Origin: an uncultured Lachnospiraceae bacterium
GTDB lineage: Bacteria; Bacillota; Clostridia; Lachnospirales; Lachnospiraceae
Assembly: GCA_910585635.1 (NCBI GenBank)
Contig: CAJUFE010000002.1
Location: forward strand, 62,001 to 126,000
Direction: 5' to 3'
DNA length: 64,000 bases
Position 1 is the stretch's first letter, and every line of letters begins with the position of its first letter. This document shows, in pieces, positions 1-8,802 of the stretch. The translations under genes and the position numbers were made by a program. The notes below the pieces were generated by a model, which searched no databases, was not told where the DNA came from, and was given only the letters and a program-made list of their open reading frames with translations.

Positions 1-1727
1 CGGATCCGTCCCTTTAGCCGGTCATAGACCGCCTGGCTGACCACCACCTCCCCGGCCTTTGCCTGAGCCTCTAAGCGGGCGGCGGTGTTCACGGTGCTGC
101 CGATCGCGGTGTAGTCCATGCGCAGGGAGGTGCCGATGTTCCCCACCACCACCTCGCCGCAGTCGATGCCCACCCCGAAGCCGATCTTCCGGTCCGTGAC
201 CGCGGCCAGCTCCTTTGCCAGCCCCTCTGCCGCCGCCCGCATGTCCAGCCCGGTCTTTACCGCCCGGAACACATAGTCCTCCAGATCTAAGGGCGCGTTA
301 TAGATCGCCATGGTGGCGTCGCCGATGAACTTATCCACAGTCCCTTTATTGGCGAACACTGCCCTGGTGGTCAGCTCCAGATACCGGTTCAAGATCTCCA
401 CCACCGTTTCCGGGGGAAGGGCCTCCGACATAGGCGTAAAGTCCCGGATATCCACGAACAGGACGGCCACATCTCTTTTCTGCCCGCCAAGCTTTAAGGC
501 GTCCTCGCCGCCCTTTACGATGCTGGAAGCCACCTCCTTGGACACATACCGGCCAAAGATCTTCTCCAGCCGTTTTTTCTCCTGCCGCTCGCCCAGATAG
601 CGCATCAGGATATGGCCTGCAAAAAGGAGGGCGGAGCCGCTTAAAGGGTAGACCAGCGGCAGGATGCAGCCCAGCTCATAAGCCTTTTCGCTGCCGGCCC
701 AGTAGAGCAGGAGGAGGACCGCCGCCGCTGCCGCCGCGTACTGGAGGGGCAGCAGCAGGACCGCCGCCAGCACCAGCCCCATCATGGCAGCCGTGGCCGA
801 GAGCCGCCAGAAAAGACCGGCTTCCTTTTTCTGCTCCCCGTCTAAAAAGGCCTGGAGGATATTGGCATGGATCTCCACCCCGTACATGGGCATATCATGG
901 CGGACCGCCGTATAGTAGGCGTCCATCATCCCCGTAGTATAGGGCCCCACCAGCACGATGCTGCCGGCAAATAGCTCCGGCGGGATCTCCCCGCTCACCA
1001 CCTTGGAAAAGGACAGGCCCGCGGTCTCCGAGCCGTAGAACTCGAAGGGCTGGCCCGCAAAGGGGATATAACCTGACGTAACTCCCTCTGCCACTGGCTC
1101 TGGCAGACTGCCGGTATACCTGCGGTAGATCTCCGTGGCAAAGCTGTAGGCGGTCTGGCCCTCCCCCAGGGAGAGGCTGTACAGGCTGTGCCGCACGATC
1201 CCGTCCCGGTCCACCGGCACATTGCTGAAGCCATAGGCTACATGAGGGCGCAGCCCGTCGTAGGGGACCTCGTAGGTGGCCACGGCGTCCTTGGACGAAA
1301 ATGTGCCTCCCTCGCCTTCCTCGACCTCTCTGCCGAAGGAGGCGTAGGAGGTGACCACCACATTGCCCGCCCTGGCGGCCGCCTCCGCCAGAGCTTGATC
1401 GTCCTCTTCCGTGCCCTCGCCGAAAAAACCGATATCCAATCCGATCACGGCAGGGGCTGTCAGCGGATCTTGGCCCAGCGCCTCCAGAAGGGCCGCCGTC
1501 CCACGGCGGCTCCAGCTCTGCCAGGAGCCGTATGCCTCCATGGTCTCCTCGTCGATGCCGATCACATAGATCTCAGGGCTCACCAGGCCGCCCTTTTGAT
1601 AATGTCCATCCTGTAAGCGCCAGTCCGAAGAGTCCAAAAGGCCAAAAGCCTGGACCGTCAGGACGGCGGCGCAGAGGATGATAAAAAAACAAAAGGATGT
1701 CCTCCGCATCCTGCTCTTGCTTGCCAA
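1..1727 (-). CDS. CHASE2-domain class III adenylate cyclase (C-terminus beyond window)
   Basis: Makes cAMP from ATP in response to an extracytoplasmic signal. The N-terminal hydrophobic segment is followed by a CHASE2 sensor (about residues 30-300, including VIGIDEET), a cluster of further membrane segments, then the cyclase domain from about residue 410. That domain shows the first metal Asp in LFVDIRDFT, the second in KFIGDATMA, Lys in VDKFIGD and Asp in MDYTAIGS (the Lys/Asp pair expected for adenine), and the N/R pair in VNTAARLE, so it looks active and ATP-specific. Start chosen at a TTG at 1727 because AGGAGGAGAGG precedes it at good spacing; ATG at 1709 is the in-frame alternative. The last residues lie off the left edge. 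It is the most downstream visible gene of the minus-strand array that also holds a cyclic-nucleotide-binding phosphatase. Confidence 0.93.
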   Translation of the reverse strand, partial: MASKSRMRRTSFCFFIILCAAVLTVQAFGLLDSSDWRLQDGHYQKGGLVSPEIYVIGIDEETMEAYGSWQSWSRRGTAALLEALGQDPLTAPAVIGLDIGFFGEGTEEDDQALAEAAARAGNVVVTSYASFGREVEEGEGGTFSSKDAVATYEVPYDGLRPHVAYGFSNVPVDRDGIVRHSLYSLSLGEGQTAYSFATEIYRRYTGSLPEPVAEGVTSGYIPFAGQPFEFYGSETAGLSFSKVVSGEIPPELFAGSIVLVGPYTTGMMDAYYTAVRHDMPMYGVEIHANILQAFLDGEQKKEAGLFWRLSATAAMMGLVLAAVLLLPLQYAAAAAAVLLLLYWAGSEKAYELGCILPLVYPLSGSALLFAGHILMRYLGERQEKKRLEKIFGRYVSKEVASSIVKGGEDALKLGGQKRDVAVLFVDIRDFTPMSEALPPETVVEILNRYLELTTRAVFANKGTVDKFIGDATMAIYNAPLDLEDYVFRAVKTGLDMRAAAEGLAKELAAVTDRKIGFGVGIDCGEVVVGNIGTSLRMDYTAIGSTVNTAARLEAQAKAGEVVVSQAVYDRLKGRI

Positions 1728-1801
1728 GGTCCTCTCCTCCTTTTTCTGACTGGCTCTTTCCTGGTCACTTTTTTCGCCTATGTAAAATAGGCTTAATTAC
1801 A

Positions 1802-1841
1802 TAGATATGTTGCAAAGGGTCCGCTCCGGGAGGGGCCTGCG
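1802..1841 (+). repeat. Dispersed GC-rich repeat, copy 1
   Basis: Within the 267-base gap between the cyclase and the glycosyltransferase, this 40-base stretch matches 49731-49770 over most of its length (shared core GGGTCCGCTCCG). Its right part also matches the complement of 40842-40865 (GGGTCCGCT, one change, then CGGGAGGGGCCTG). The rest of the gap shows no gene; an AT-rich stretch follows around 1845-1880. Confidence 0.5.
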
Positions 1842-1994
1842 CTACATTATTGGATAACGATAATATGAAAACCCTCAAGCTTTCCGATCACCTAGCATCT
1901 GCTGTGTACCGCACAGAGTGAGAGTGTGTTCCCGTGGGGGGCCGGGTCTTCGGATGCGGGCGGGTGACCAGTCATGCGCCTGCATCTATCTGAC

Positions 1995-3680
1995 TCATGA
2001 CGTGAAGTCCCAGGTAGGCAGCCATTCCAGCCATCGGGCCACGTACTCGCCTGGCACGGGGAGCCCTGCGATCACGGGATAGAACAGGACTCCTAGGACG
2101 GCAGAAGCCGCGACGCAGACCCAGAGACACCGGCGTCCCCATTTTCCCTTGTCTGAGGCCCACCAGCCCATGATCAGGGCCAGGAAGGGGAGGCTGGGAT
2201 AGTAGTGGTATAAAAAGGAGTAGCGGCCGATGAAGATCCAGGGGAGCAAGGGAGCCAGGTAGGAGGTCAGCAAGAATGCCAGCCGCCTGCCCCCCTCCGG
2301 CCGTTCGGTCAGCCGCCACAGGCTGCCTAAGAGCATGGCCAGCCCCGGCCACCAGAAGGCCGGGTTGCCCATGAGCGCCAGGGTCTCCAGATCTCCGTTC
2401 CCGGCCCACCGTCTAAAGAGCCGTACCGGCCTGATGAGCATGGGCCATTGGAACCATCGGGAGGCCGAGGCATGGCTTCCGTCCAGCTGGGAATGGTAGC
2501 GGAACATGTTGATCTGGTTTTTGGCCACCCGTTCCCAGAAGCCCAGCTCCTTATCCATGGCCACATAGGGGATGTAGGATAACAGATAGAGCAGGAGGGG
2601 GACTGCCACAAAGGAGGCACAGCAGACCATACAGGTACGCCCCAGCTCCTTCCAGCCGATCCTCCCCTTTCTGATCTGCCGGATCTGGATGGAGGCCCAG
2701 ATCAAGGCCAGCCCTAAGCCGCCGTAGAAGCCGGACCATTTGCAGGAGATGGCCAGGCCGAAGGCGATGCCGCTGGCCCACAGATAGCGCCAGCTCTTTT
2801 TCCCGTCCCCCTCTGCCATCACCTCCTGATAGCGGAACATAAAGTAGGACATCCCGGTCATGAACAGCACCAGGAAGGCGTCCACCTGCCCCAGGCGGGA
2901 CTGGGTGAAATGCATAAGATCCAGGGCCATCAGCGCCAGCACCCCCACGGAGATCCAGGGATCGTCAAACAGCCTGCAACAGAAGGCCCAGAGCAGGATG
3001 AGCAGCAATGTCCCGGCCACAAGGCTTCCTATCCGCCAGCCAAAGGGCGTCATGCCAAAGCAGGCGATCCCCGGGACCAGCATGAGCTTTCCCAGGGGCG
3101 GATGGGTATCCTCATAGGAGCGGAGACCGTGGAGGTACTCGTAGGCCGTGCGGGCAAAAAAGGATTCGTCGAAGACCGTCCCGGACTGATAGGAGCTATA
3201 TCCGGGATACATCCAGTCCTCGTCGAAAAGAGTGGGATACTCCGCCCTGTTCACCGGGCAGACCGCCTGTCCCTGGCTGTCTGTGACGATCAGCTCCCGG
3301 ATCTCGGTGGACTGATCTAAGGTGGTGAGACGGATGTACTGTCCCTTTGCACGGATATCCGCCCTTCCCCACTGGAAGACCCGGCCCATGGTGATCTGGG
3401 GCAGCTCCTGCCATCGGATCGGAGACCCGCTACCTACTTCCACCCGGAAGCGGCGGTTTTCATAAACCCCCAGATAGAAGGATAGACTGCCGATCTCTCG
3501 TTCCCCGCCTAAGTCCAAGCTGATCTGATCGCCCTTCCCCCCGGAGGTCCAGCAGGTCTCTGGCGCATAGACCGCGCCCAGCCGGTACAGGGAGAGCAGG
3601 GTGTACAGGAGGATGATCGCCGCGGCGGCGACCGTGGATGTGCGGACTCGGTCCGGGGGTGTGGCAGCTCTGTGGATCAT
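1995..3680 (-). CDS. PMT/ArnT-type (GT39-like) glycosyltransferase with an embedded F5/8C-like domain
   Basis: An integral membrane protein of 561 residues expected to move a sugar from a lipid-phosphate carrier to an exported acceptor. One N-terminal membrane helix is followed by about 130 residues resembling a discoidin (F5/8 type C) fold (the ISLDLGG and YIRLTTLD strands), then the family signature with an acidic loop (FDESFFARTAYEYL) and THPPLGK, then eight or more helices. Start at 3680 fits AGGAGG five bases upstream; an open frame continues upstream to 3785 without a better ribosome site. It lies between the FecR-like gene and the cyclase on the same strand, so it may glycosylate a surface component of this array; that role is inferred from position only. 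Confidence 0.85.
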   Translation of the reverse strand: MIHRAATPPDRVRTSTVAAAAIILLYTLLSLYRLGAVYAPETCWTSGGKGDQISLDLGGEREIGSLSFYLGVYENRRFRVEVGSGSPIRWQELPQITMGRVFQWGRADIRAKGQYIRLTTLDQSTEIRELIVTDSQGQAVCPVNRAEYPTLFDEDWMYPGYSSYQSGTVFDESFFARTAYEYLHGLRSYEDTHPPLGKLMLVPGIACFGMTPFGWRIGSLVAGTLLLILLWAFCCRLFDDPWISVGVLALMALDLMHFTQSRLGQVDAFLVLFMTGMSYFMFRYQEVMAEGDGKKSWRYLWASGIAFGLAISCKWSGFYGGLGLALIWASIQIRQIRKGRIGWKELGRTCMVCCASFVAVPLLLYLLSYIPYVAMDKELGFWERVAKNQINMFRYHSQLDGSHASASRWFQWPMLIRPVRLFRRWAGNGDLETLALMGNPAFWWPGLAMLLGSLWRLTERPEGGRRLAFLLTSYLAPLLPWIFIGRYSFLYHYYPSLPFLALIMGWWASDKGKWGRRCLWVCVAASAVLGVLFYPVIAGLPVPGEYVARWLEWLPTWDFTS

Positions 3681-3822
3681 GGGGACCTCCTGCTCAAAAG
3701 CTCTCTGCTCAGTATTGCTCGGTATCGGACACGGATGGATGACACAAAACATGATCCTCTGCCGCCTCCGGTCTTTTGTCCGCACACTTGGGAACGTACC
3801 CTCGAAATACGGAATAGCATTT

Positions 3823-4998
3823 TTACGGTGTAGGGATCAGAGCGCTCCGCTCCTGGCTTTCTGACCGTGCAGCATTTTGACTGCTCTCATTTACTGGACT
3901 TTCATAATCTGTTGACTCGGATGAAGTATTCCCCTCTTCTTTTGGATCGCTCTCATTTCCCGGATCACTCGGTGTCGATGATGTGTTTGAGGAACTATCC
4001 GAGCTCGTCGTCGATGTATCGCTCGGTCCGGGATTGGATGGCTTCGGTTCCGGCGTCTCTATAGCGGACGTAGTCGGCTCCTCCGCCGTGGGCGCTTCCG
4101 TTGTAGGCGCCTCTGTAGTCGGTCCCGCCGTGGTGGTCTCCACCGGCACGCTCCCCCCCGACGATCCCGACGAGGACCGGCTCCGGCTGGTGCGGCTCCT
4201 CCTGGTGCCCCCGACCACGCCGCTGGTGAAGATCACCTTCCTGTTCCCGTTCTCTGCGGAGAAGGCGTAGGATCCTGCCTGTGTCTTTACCTTTTCGACA
4301 GCCTGGTCGATCTGGTCCTCACCGGACAGTCCGATCAGGGACAGGTCCAAAAGGTGTCTCTGCTCTAAGACCGCCTCCAGCCCAAAAACATCTAAGTCCT
4401 CCCAGGTAAAGTGCTCCACGCTCTGGATCTGGTAAGCGCCCTGCCCGGTGGTATCCGCCAGGATGATCTTCTGTCCCGCAGCCACAGGGATGACCTGACC
4501 GCCGATCTCCCAGTCCACCGCTCCCTCCACCAGATAGAAGGTGAGCCTGCCGTCCTCCGCAGCCAGGATCCCGCTGGTCCCCCGGATGCTCATGGAGGTC
4601 TGAGCCGCCTCAAAACGCAGATCCTCATCCTCCTTTAGAGGCTTATCCACGTTAAAGAACATGGAGCCACTCTCCAGGGTCAGCTTCAGCCGCTTTGCGG
4701 AAGAGGCACTGACCAAGACCTTCGTATCTTCATCCAGCTTGATCGTCTTGCTGTCATCGGTTTCCAGATAGATCTTAGTCTTCTGGCCGGTGCTGACCTG
4801 GTTCCCCTCCCTTAAGGGGATCCCGGCCACAGCCCGCATCTGCGCGTTCCCGCCTCTGGTCATGAAGGCCTCTTCACCGCTGACAGATGCTATCGAAAAC
4901 CGCCTGCCCTCCGCCTCGTCCGCCAGGGCCTTTATGTTCACACCCAATAGCGCCGCTGCCAGCAACAGCACCAGCAGCTTTTTCCATCTCGTCTTCAA
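3823..4998 (-). CDS. FecR-domain secreted protein with Thr/Pro/Ser-rich tail
   Basis: 391 residues. A signal peptide (MKTRWKKLLVLLLAAALL) is followed by a FecR fold: SVSGEEAFMTR, then IPLREGNQVSTG, KTIKLDEDTKVLV, and SIRGTSGILA at about residue 150. In other bacteria FecR domains relay surface signals; here no FecI-type sigma factor is nearby. The C-terminal third is low-complexity Thr/Pro/Glu/Ser with PTTEAPTTEAPT repeats, probably a wall-spanning stalk. Translation starts at TTG 4998 with AGGAAGG upstream. This TTG overlaps the stop of the preceding metallo-hydrolase gene (TTGA), implying translational coupling. It lies two genes before the CHASE2 cyclase; FecR and CHASE2 cyclase genes being neighbours suggests that it feeds a surface signal to the cyclase (inference). 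Confidence 0.85.
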   Translation of the reverse strand: MKTRWKKLLVLLLAAALLGVNIKALADEAEGRRFSIASVSGEEAFMTRGGNAQMRAVAGIPLREGNQVSTGQKTKIYLETDDSKTIKLDEDTKVLVSASSAKRLKLTLESGSMFFNVDKPLKEDEDLRFEAAQTSMSIRGTSGILAAEDGRLTFYLVEGAVDWEIGGQVIPVAAGQKIILADTTGQGAYQIQSVEHFTWEDLDVFGLEAVLEQRHLLDLSLIGLSGEDQIDQAVEKVKTQAGSYAFSAENGNRKVIFTSGVVGGTRRSRTSRSRSSSGSSGGSVPVETTTAGPTTEAPTTEAPTAEEPTTSAIETPEPKPSNPGPSDTSTTSSDSSSNTSSTPSDPGNESDPKEEGNTSSESTDYESPVNESSQNAARSESQERSALIPTP

Positions 4999-6167
4999 AT
5001 GGACACCTTCCTTTCTTCCCGGCCCGCTCCGTTCTGCCCCGGCCGGCCCGCTCTGGTCTGGCCCGGCCGGCCCGCTCTGGTCTGGCCCGCTCCGCCAGGC
5101 TCCGGGCGGCCGCCTTCTCCCGGATCTGGAAAAAGGCAGATGCATCGGCCCTCCCTGGCCACCTCCACCGCTCCCTCCCCCGGGACCTGCCCCAGCAGCT
5201 CCTCCTCCATCTGGCTCAGCTCCATATCCCGCCTTGCCTGGTCATGATGGCACAGGCAGAGACGGTCTGCACGGCATGCCCGCGCCATCAAAAAGCCTGT
5301 CTCCCAGCAGCTGTGGCCGAAGCCGCGAAAAGCCGGGTACTCCTTTCGGGTATAGGGCGCGTCGAACAGCAGGAGGCTGCAGCCCTTGGCGAACCGCCGA
5401 TATGCCTCCCAAAGCCCTCCGCTCCCGTCTTCTGCCGAGACCGCCTCCGTCGCCTCGGCTCCGGCTATAGCTGCCCCGGCTTTGGCGGTCCCGGCTATAG
5501 CTGCCCCGGCTCCAGACGTCCCAGCTCCAGACGCCTCGGCTCCAGCCTCGTCCTCCGCCAGCTCACAGTCCATCCCGTAGACCACGGACACCTCGCCACG
5601 CTCTATGCGGTACATGACGCAGCCGTCCGGGTGCCGTGAAGCCATAGCGCGGACCTTCACGCCGCCGGGCAGCTCCCAAAGGCTCCCGTCCCCCGCGTCA
5701 TGCCAGACCAGACGGGCCGGGACCTGATCGATCGATATGGGCCAGTAGGGCGGACCTAAGACCGCTGTGAGCCGTTCCCGAAAGGAACCTCTCTCCTGCC
5801 CCTCCTGTCCGCCAGGCCCGTACAGATGGACCTGCACGCCCTTCCTGAACAGCCAGGTGAACAAGGGGAGGCCCAGGATATGATCCAAATGGAGATGTCC
5901 GATAAAGATATGGACCGGCAGGCTCTCCAGGCTCTCTTGGCCTTCCTGCCCCCTTTTCTCCTCCAGCCAACGGCCCAGCCCTAAGATCCCGGTCCCCCCG
6001 TCAAAGACCGCCAGGCCCTCCTTCCATTCCGCCGACACACAGCTGGTGTTCCCCCCATAAGCCATCCTGTCCGGAAAGGGTGCAGGACAAGATCCCCGCG
6101 CCCCCCAGATCCTTACCAGGAGGCCTTCCTCCACGGCTCTGGCCGCCATCTGTTCTCTTCCCATCAT
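4995..6167 (-). CDS. Metallo-beta-lactamase-fold hydrolase, candidate cyclic-nucleotide phosphodiesterase
   Basis: 390 residues. The N-terminus reads VRIWGARGSCPAP, then YGGNTSC and VFDGGTGI, and the metal motif GHLHLDHILG at about residue 90, with later His in SRHPDGC. This HxHLDH pattern is shared by RNase Z-like hydrolases and class II cyclic-nucleotide phosphodiesterases, so substrate cannot be settled from motifs. It lies in an array with an adenylate cyclase and a cNMP-binding protein, which makes cAMP hydrolysis the most economical guess. Two low-complexity insertions are odd: an Ala/Gly repeat (SGAGTSGAGAAIAGTAKAG, near 5460-5555) in the middle, and AGQTRAGRPGQTRAGRPGQ at the C-terminus. 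GGAGGA precedes the tandem ATG ATG start. Confidence 0.8.
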   Translation of the reverse strand: MMGREQMAARAVEEGLLVRIWGARGSCPAPFPDRMAYGGNTSCVSAEWKEGLAVFDGGTGILGLGRWLEEKRGQEGQESLESLPVHIFIGHLHLDHILGLPLFTWLFRKGVQVHLYGPGGQEGQERGSFRERLTAVLGPPYWPISIDQVPARLVWHDAGDGSLWELPGGVKVRAMASRHPDGCVMYRIERGEVSVVYGMDCELAEDEAGAEASGAGTSGAGAAIAGTAKAGAAIAGAEATEAVSAEDGSGGLWEAYRRFAKGCSLLLFDAPYTRKEYPAFRGFGHSCWETGFLMARACRADRLCLCHHDQARRDMELSQMEEELLGQVPGEGAVEVAREGRCICLFPDPGEGGRPEPGGAGQTRAGRPGQTRAGRPGQNGAGREERKVSI

Positions 6168-6346
6168 GCTCTCCTCCCTGCCGGTACATCCTTACGCTGA
6201 TCTCGAAGTAGATGGCGCTCGATATCCGTGTCCGCTGTGCGTCTGCAAAACAAAGGCGTAGTGCGCTACGGTGAGTCTCGCTAACGTACAGATGGCATAG
6301 ATAGCAAATGCGGTCCATACAAGGATCAACGCGACGATGTATCAGA

Positions 6347-7546
6347 TCATCTGGCCAGATACACCACCGTGATATCGTCCGACTGGGGCGCTCCCCGGCT
6401 GAAGCCCTCCACTTCGTTATAGAGCGCGTCGATAAAGGGCTCGGGCCGGAAGGCGTCCGCCATATGACGGTTCAAGGCTTCCTCCATGCCCTGGTCGGAG
6501 AACATCTGCCCATCCGGATCGAAGGCCTCCGTCACCCCGTCGGTGTACAGGCAGAGACAGTCCCCGGGACAAAGGTCGGTCCGCTGCTCCCGGTAGGTCA
6601 TATCCTCCATGATCCCCAGGACAAAGTCCACCTTGCAGGTCAGCTGCTCAAAGGGCGCGCCTCCCCGGCTGATGAAGGGCTTATTGTGGCCTGCGTTCAC
6701 ATAGGTCAGCCGGTCCGTCCGCACATCCAGCACACAGAGGAAGGCCGTGACGAACAATTCCTCCGCGTTATCCTCATTGAGACGGTCGTTCACCAGACGG
6801 GCCACCTCCGCCACCGGCATATCCAGCATCATATAATTTTTGATATGGGTCTTGGCCAAGGTCATAAAAAGGGCGGCCGGGACGCCTTTTCCGGACACGT
6901 CCGCCACCAAAAAGCAGAGACGGCTCTGGTCGATCAGGAACACGTCATAAAAATCGCCCCCCACCCCCTTTGCCGGCTTCATCCTGGCCATGATCTTCAC
7001 ATCCGGCAGGCTGCTGAAATGGACAAAGGACTTAGGCAGGAACCCGATCTGGATCCGGGAGGCGATCTCGATCTCCGACCGCAGACGCTCCCTCTCCGTC
7101 ACCATCATAGTGGTCTTGGTATACAAAAGCTCCAGGAGGGCGGCATAGACCTTCCGGTTGGCGTCCGCGATCTCTGTGAACAGGCTCTGGGAGATATTGG
7201 CGCAGGTCACGGGACCGACTGCCCGCACCGTGGCCTTGCGGACCCCCTCCTTGATCAGCGCCAGCTCGCCTACCACATCGCCCTCGGCCAGCTCATTGAC
7301 CAGGACGCCGCCCGCCAGCACATGGGCCTGCCCCTCCAGGATGATGTACATGCCGTCCTCCGGCGAGGCCCCTTCTGTCACGATATCCTGCCCGTCTGTG
7401 AAATACACCGGCTCCATGGCCTCCAGGAGCAGCTTAGAGCCCTCCGGCATCTTCCCGTCCTCCTGGATCTGGAAGAAATCCCGGACGATCTTCAGATCCT
7501 TCCAGCTCCCGTCCATCCGCTGCTCCCCTCTCTCTATCCCGTCCAT
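6347..7546 (-). CDS. PP2C/SpoIIE-family serine phosphatase with N-terminal cyclic-nucleotide-binding domain (RsbU-like)
   Basis: 399 residues. Residues 35-150 form a cNMP-binding domain: DGMYIILEGQAHVL, then the phosphate-binding cassette GDVVGELALIKEGVRKATV, which keeps the key Glu and Arg. A helical linker ends in RLRSEIEIASRIQIGFLPK, typical before SpoIIE/PP2C domains. The phosphatase follows with PAKGVGGDFYDVF, LVADVSGKGVPAALFM, YVNAGHNKPF, LYTDGVTEA and SDDITVV, so all metal-site Asp residues are present. Such proteins dephosphorylate a STAS anti-anti-sigma protein; a STAS gene and an RsbW-like kinase gene lie at the other end of the same array. The N-terminal residues (MDGIERGEQRMDGSWK) are copies of the tandem repeat just upstream, so the start could also be at 7516. 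Confidence 0.92.
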   Translation of the reverse strand: MDGIERGEQRMDGSWKDLKIVRDFFQIQEDGKMPEGSKLLLEAMEPVYFTDGQDIVTEGASPEDGMYIILEGQAHVLAGGVLVNELAEGDVVGELALIKEGVRKATVRAVGPVTCANISQSLFTEIADANRKVYAALLELLYTKTTMMVTERERLRSEIEIASRIQIGFLPKSFVHFSSLPDVKIMARMKPAKGVGGDFYDVFLIDQSRLCFLVADVSGKGVPAALFMTLAKTHIKNYMMLDMPVAEVARLVNDRLNEDNAEELFVTAFLCVLDVRTDRLTYVNAGHNKPFISRGGAPFEQLTCKVDFVLGIMEDMTYREQRTDLCPGDCLCLYTDGVTEAFDPDGQMFSDQGMEEALNRHMADAFRPEPFIDALYNEVEGFSRGAPQSDDITVVYLAR

Positions 7547-7756
7547 CTGGCGCTCCCCTTTCTACACTCCGTTCATCCGACCCTCGCCTTTCCCGGCTCC
7601 ATCCATCCAGATCTCGCCTTTCCAGGCTCCACTCACCCGGCTCTCATCTTTCCAAGCTCCGTCCATCCGGATCTCGCCTTTCCAGGCTCCACTCACCCGA
7701 CTCTCATCTTTCCAGGCTCCGTCCATCCGGATCTCACTCTTCTGTGTTCCATCCAT
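7547..7756 (-). repeat. 30-bp tandem repeat carrying ribosome-site and start-like sequence
   Basis: About six diverged 30-bp units, read on the minus strand as MDGAWKDESR / VSGAWKGEIR pairs. They lie between the end of the wall-binding gene and the start of the phosphatase gene and are in frame with the latter, but a stop at 7562-7564 separates them from it. Each unit holds a purine-rich GGAAAGGCGAGA-like stretch followed by GGATGGA, so the array looks like repeated copies of the phosphatase gene's own translation start. Confidence 0.75.
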
Positions 7757-8666
7757 CCGGATCTCCCGCGCTGGCCGGGCTGATCAGGAAACGCCCGTAG
7801 CCATTGCCCGGCATATATTTTATATAGGCATCACCTGCCCGCACCCAGCCATCCCGGCAGATCTTCCAGCGGTTATCTGCCTGCCAGGCGCTCAGCAGCG
7901 CATCCTCCAAGATCTCCGGCGAGGAGGAGATCTGATACAGCATGGCCCGGAACACCCCATAGTCATAGGACTCCAGCTTTTTCCCTCCGTCGCTGTCCGG
8001 GTAGAGCTTCGTCTTGATATCCAGGCGGTATCTCCCCTGGAGGGGTTCCTGGTACAGGCCGATCAGCACCGTCTCGGTGACGGCGGTCCGACCGGTCTGT
8101 CCCCCGGCTGTCTGCCTGCTGCTGCCGATCCCGCTCCTGCTGCCGGATGTCCCGCTGCTCCACAGGCTGCCTGCCAGAGAGCCTGCGCTCCCTGTGGGGG
8201 TACCGGCGCCATCCGCCTCCTGCTGCAGGGCCATATACTCCATCCGGTCCTTGGTGACCCGCAGGCGGCGGACCTGTTTAAAGGCCTGCTCCACCCGCCC
8301 CGCCAGCGCCGAAAGGCTCTCTTCCTGATCCAGCGCCTTATCTAAGGGGGCGAACCGCCCTGGGGCGGTGGCCGAGACCCCCAGGATATCCTGGGTCCGC
8401 TCATACCAGGCCCCACTCCCGTCCACATAGTAGCCGTCCGGCGTCATCGTATCCATCAGGCACCGGCCATCCTCCAAAAGATAATAGGACCGGCCCTGGT
8501 CCTCGACCCAGCCCTGTCCCGGTCGGCCGTCCTCCTGGAGATAGTACCAGCCATCCTCCCGCTGCTCCCATCCCGGCCCGGCTCCATAAACTGTACAGGA
8601 ACATGCCAGCGCCAGACCGAGCGCTGTGCCTGCTAAGACCTTGTTTCTATATGCTCCCATCCGCAT
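7734..8666 (-). CDS. Secreted protein with choline/cell-wall-binding repeats
   Basis: 310 residues. A signal peptide (residues 1-25, ending near TVYGAG) precedes two to three wall-binding-type repeats: GWEQREDGWYYLQEDG, GWVEDQGRSYYLLEDG and DGYYVDGSGAWYE. A middle section rich in Gly/Ser/Thr (about residues 150-200) leads to an unrecognised C-terminal domain with many aromatic residues. Start at 8666 is set by GGGAGG six bases upstream; ATG codons further upstream lack a ribosome site. Such repeats bind teichoic acid or wall polysaccharide, so the protein is probably displayed on the surface alongside the secretion-like machine encoded upstream. The specific role is unknown. Confidence 0.8.
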   Translation of the reverse strand: MRMGAYRNKVLAGTALGLALACSCTVYGAGPGWEQREDGWYYLQEDGRPGQGWVEDQGRSYYLLEDGRCLMDTMTPDGYYVDGSGAWYERTQDILGVSATAPGRFAPLDKALDQEESLSALAGRVEQAFKQVRRLRVTKDRMEYMALQQEADGAGTPTGSAGSLAGSLWSSGTSGSRSGIGSSRQTAGGQTGRTAVTETVLIGLYQEPLQGRYRLDIKTKLYPDSDGGKKLESYDYGVFRAMLYQISSSPEILEDALLSAWQADNRWKICRDGWVRAGDAYIKYMPGNGYGRFLISPASAGDPDGWNTEE

Positions 8667-8802
8667 CCATATCCTCCCTATCCAAACTGCCGGACGCACC
8701 TCTTTTTTTGCCCCGCCGCAGCAGCCATCTCTGGCTCCTCTTTATCCTGTGCAGATCGCTTTCTCCCCGCACCTTTTGCGACCTCGCTTTATCCGCCGCC
8801 GA

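Noticed and set aside
4887..5639. Long plus-strand open frames opposite the FecR and metallo-hydrolase genes
   Set aside because: They are Pro/Ala/Arg-rich shadows caused by GC-rich repeats; no ribosome site or family match, and the minus-strand genes have clear motifs.
6308..7783. A 491-residue plus-strand open frame opposite the phosphatase gene
   Set aside because: Low-complexity His/Pro/Leu composition mirrors the coding strand; the minus strand carries a full set of cNMP and PP2C motifs.
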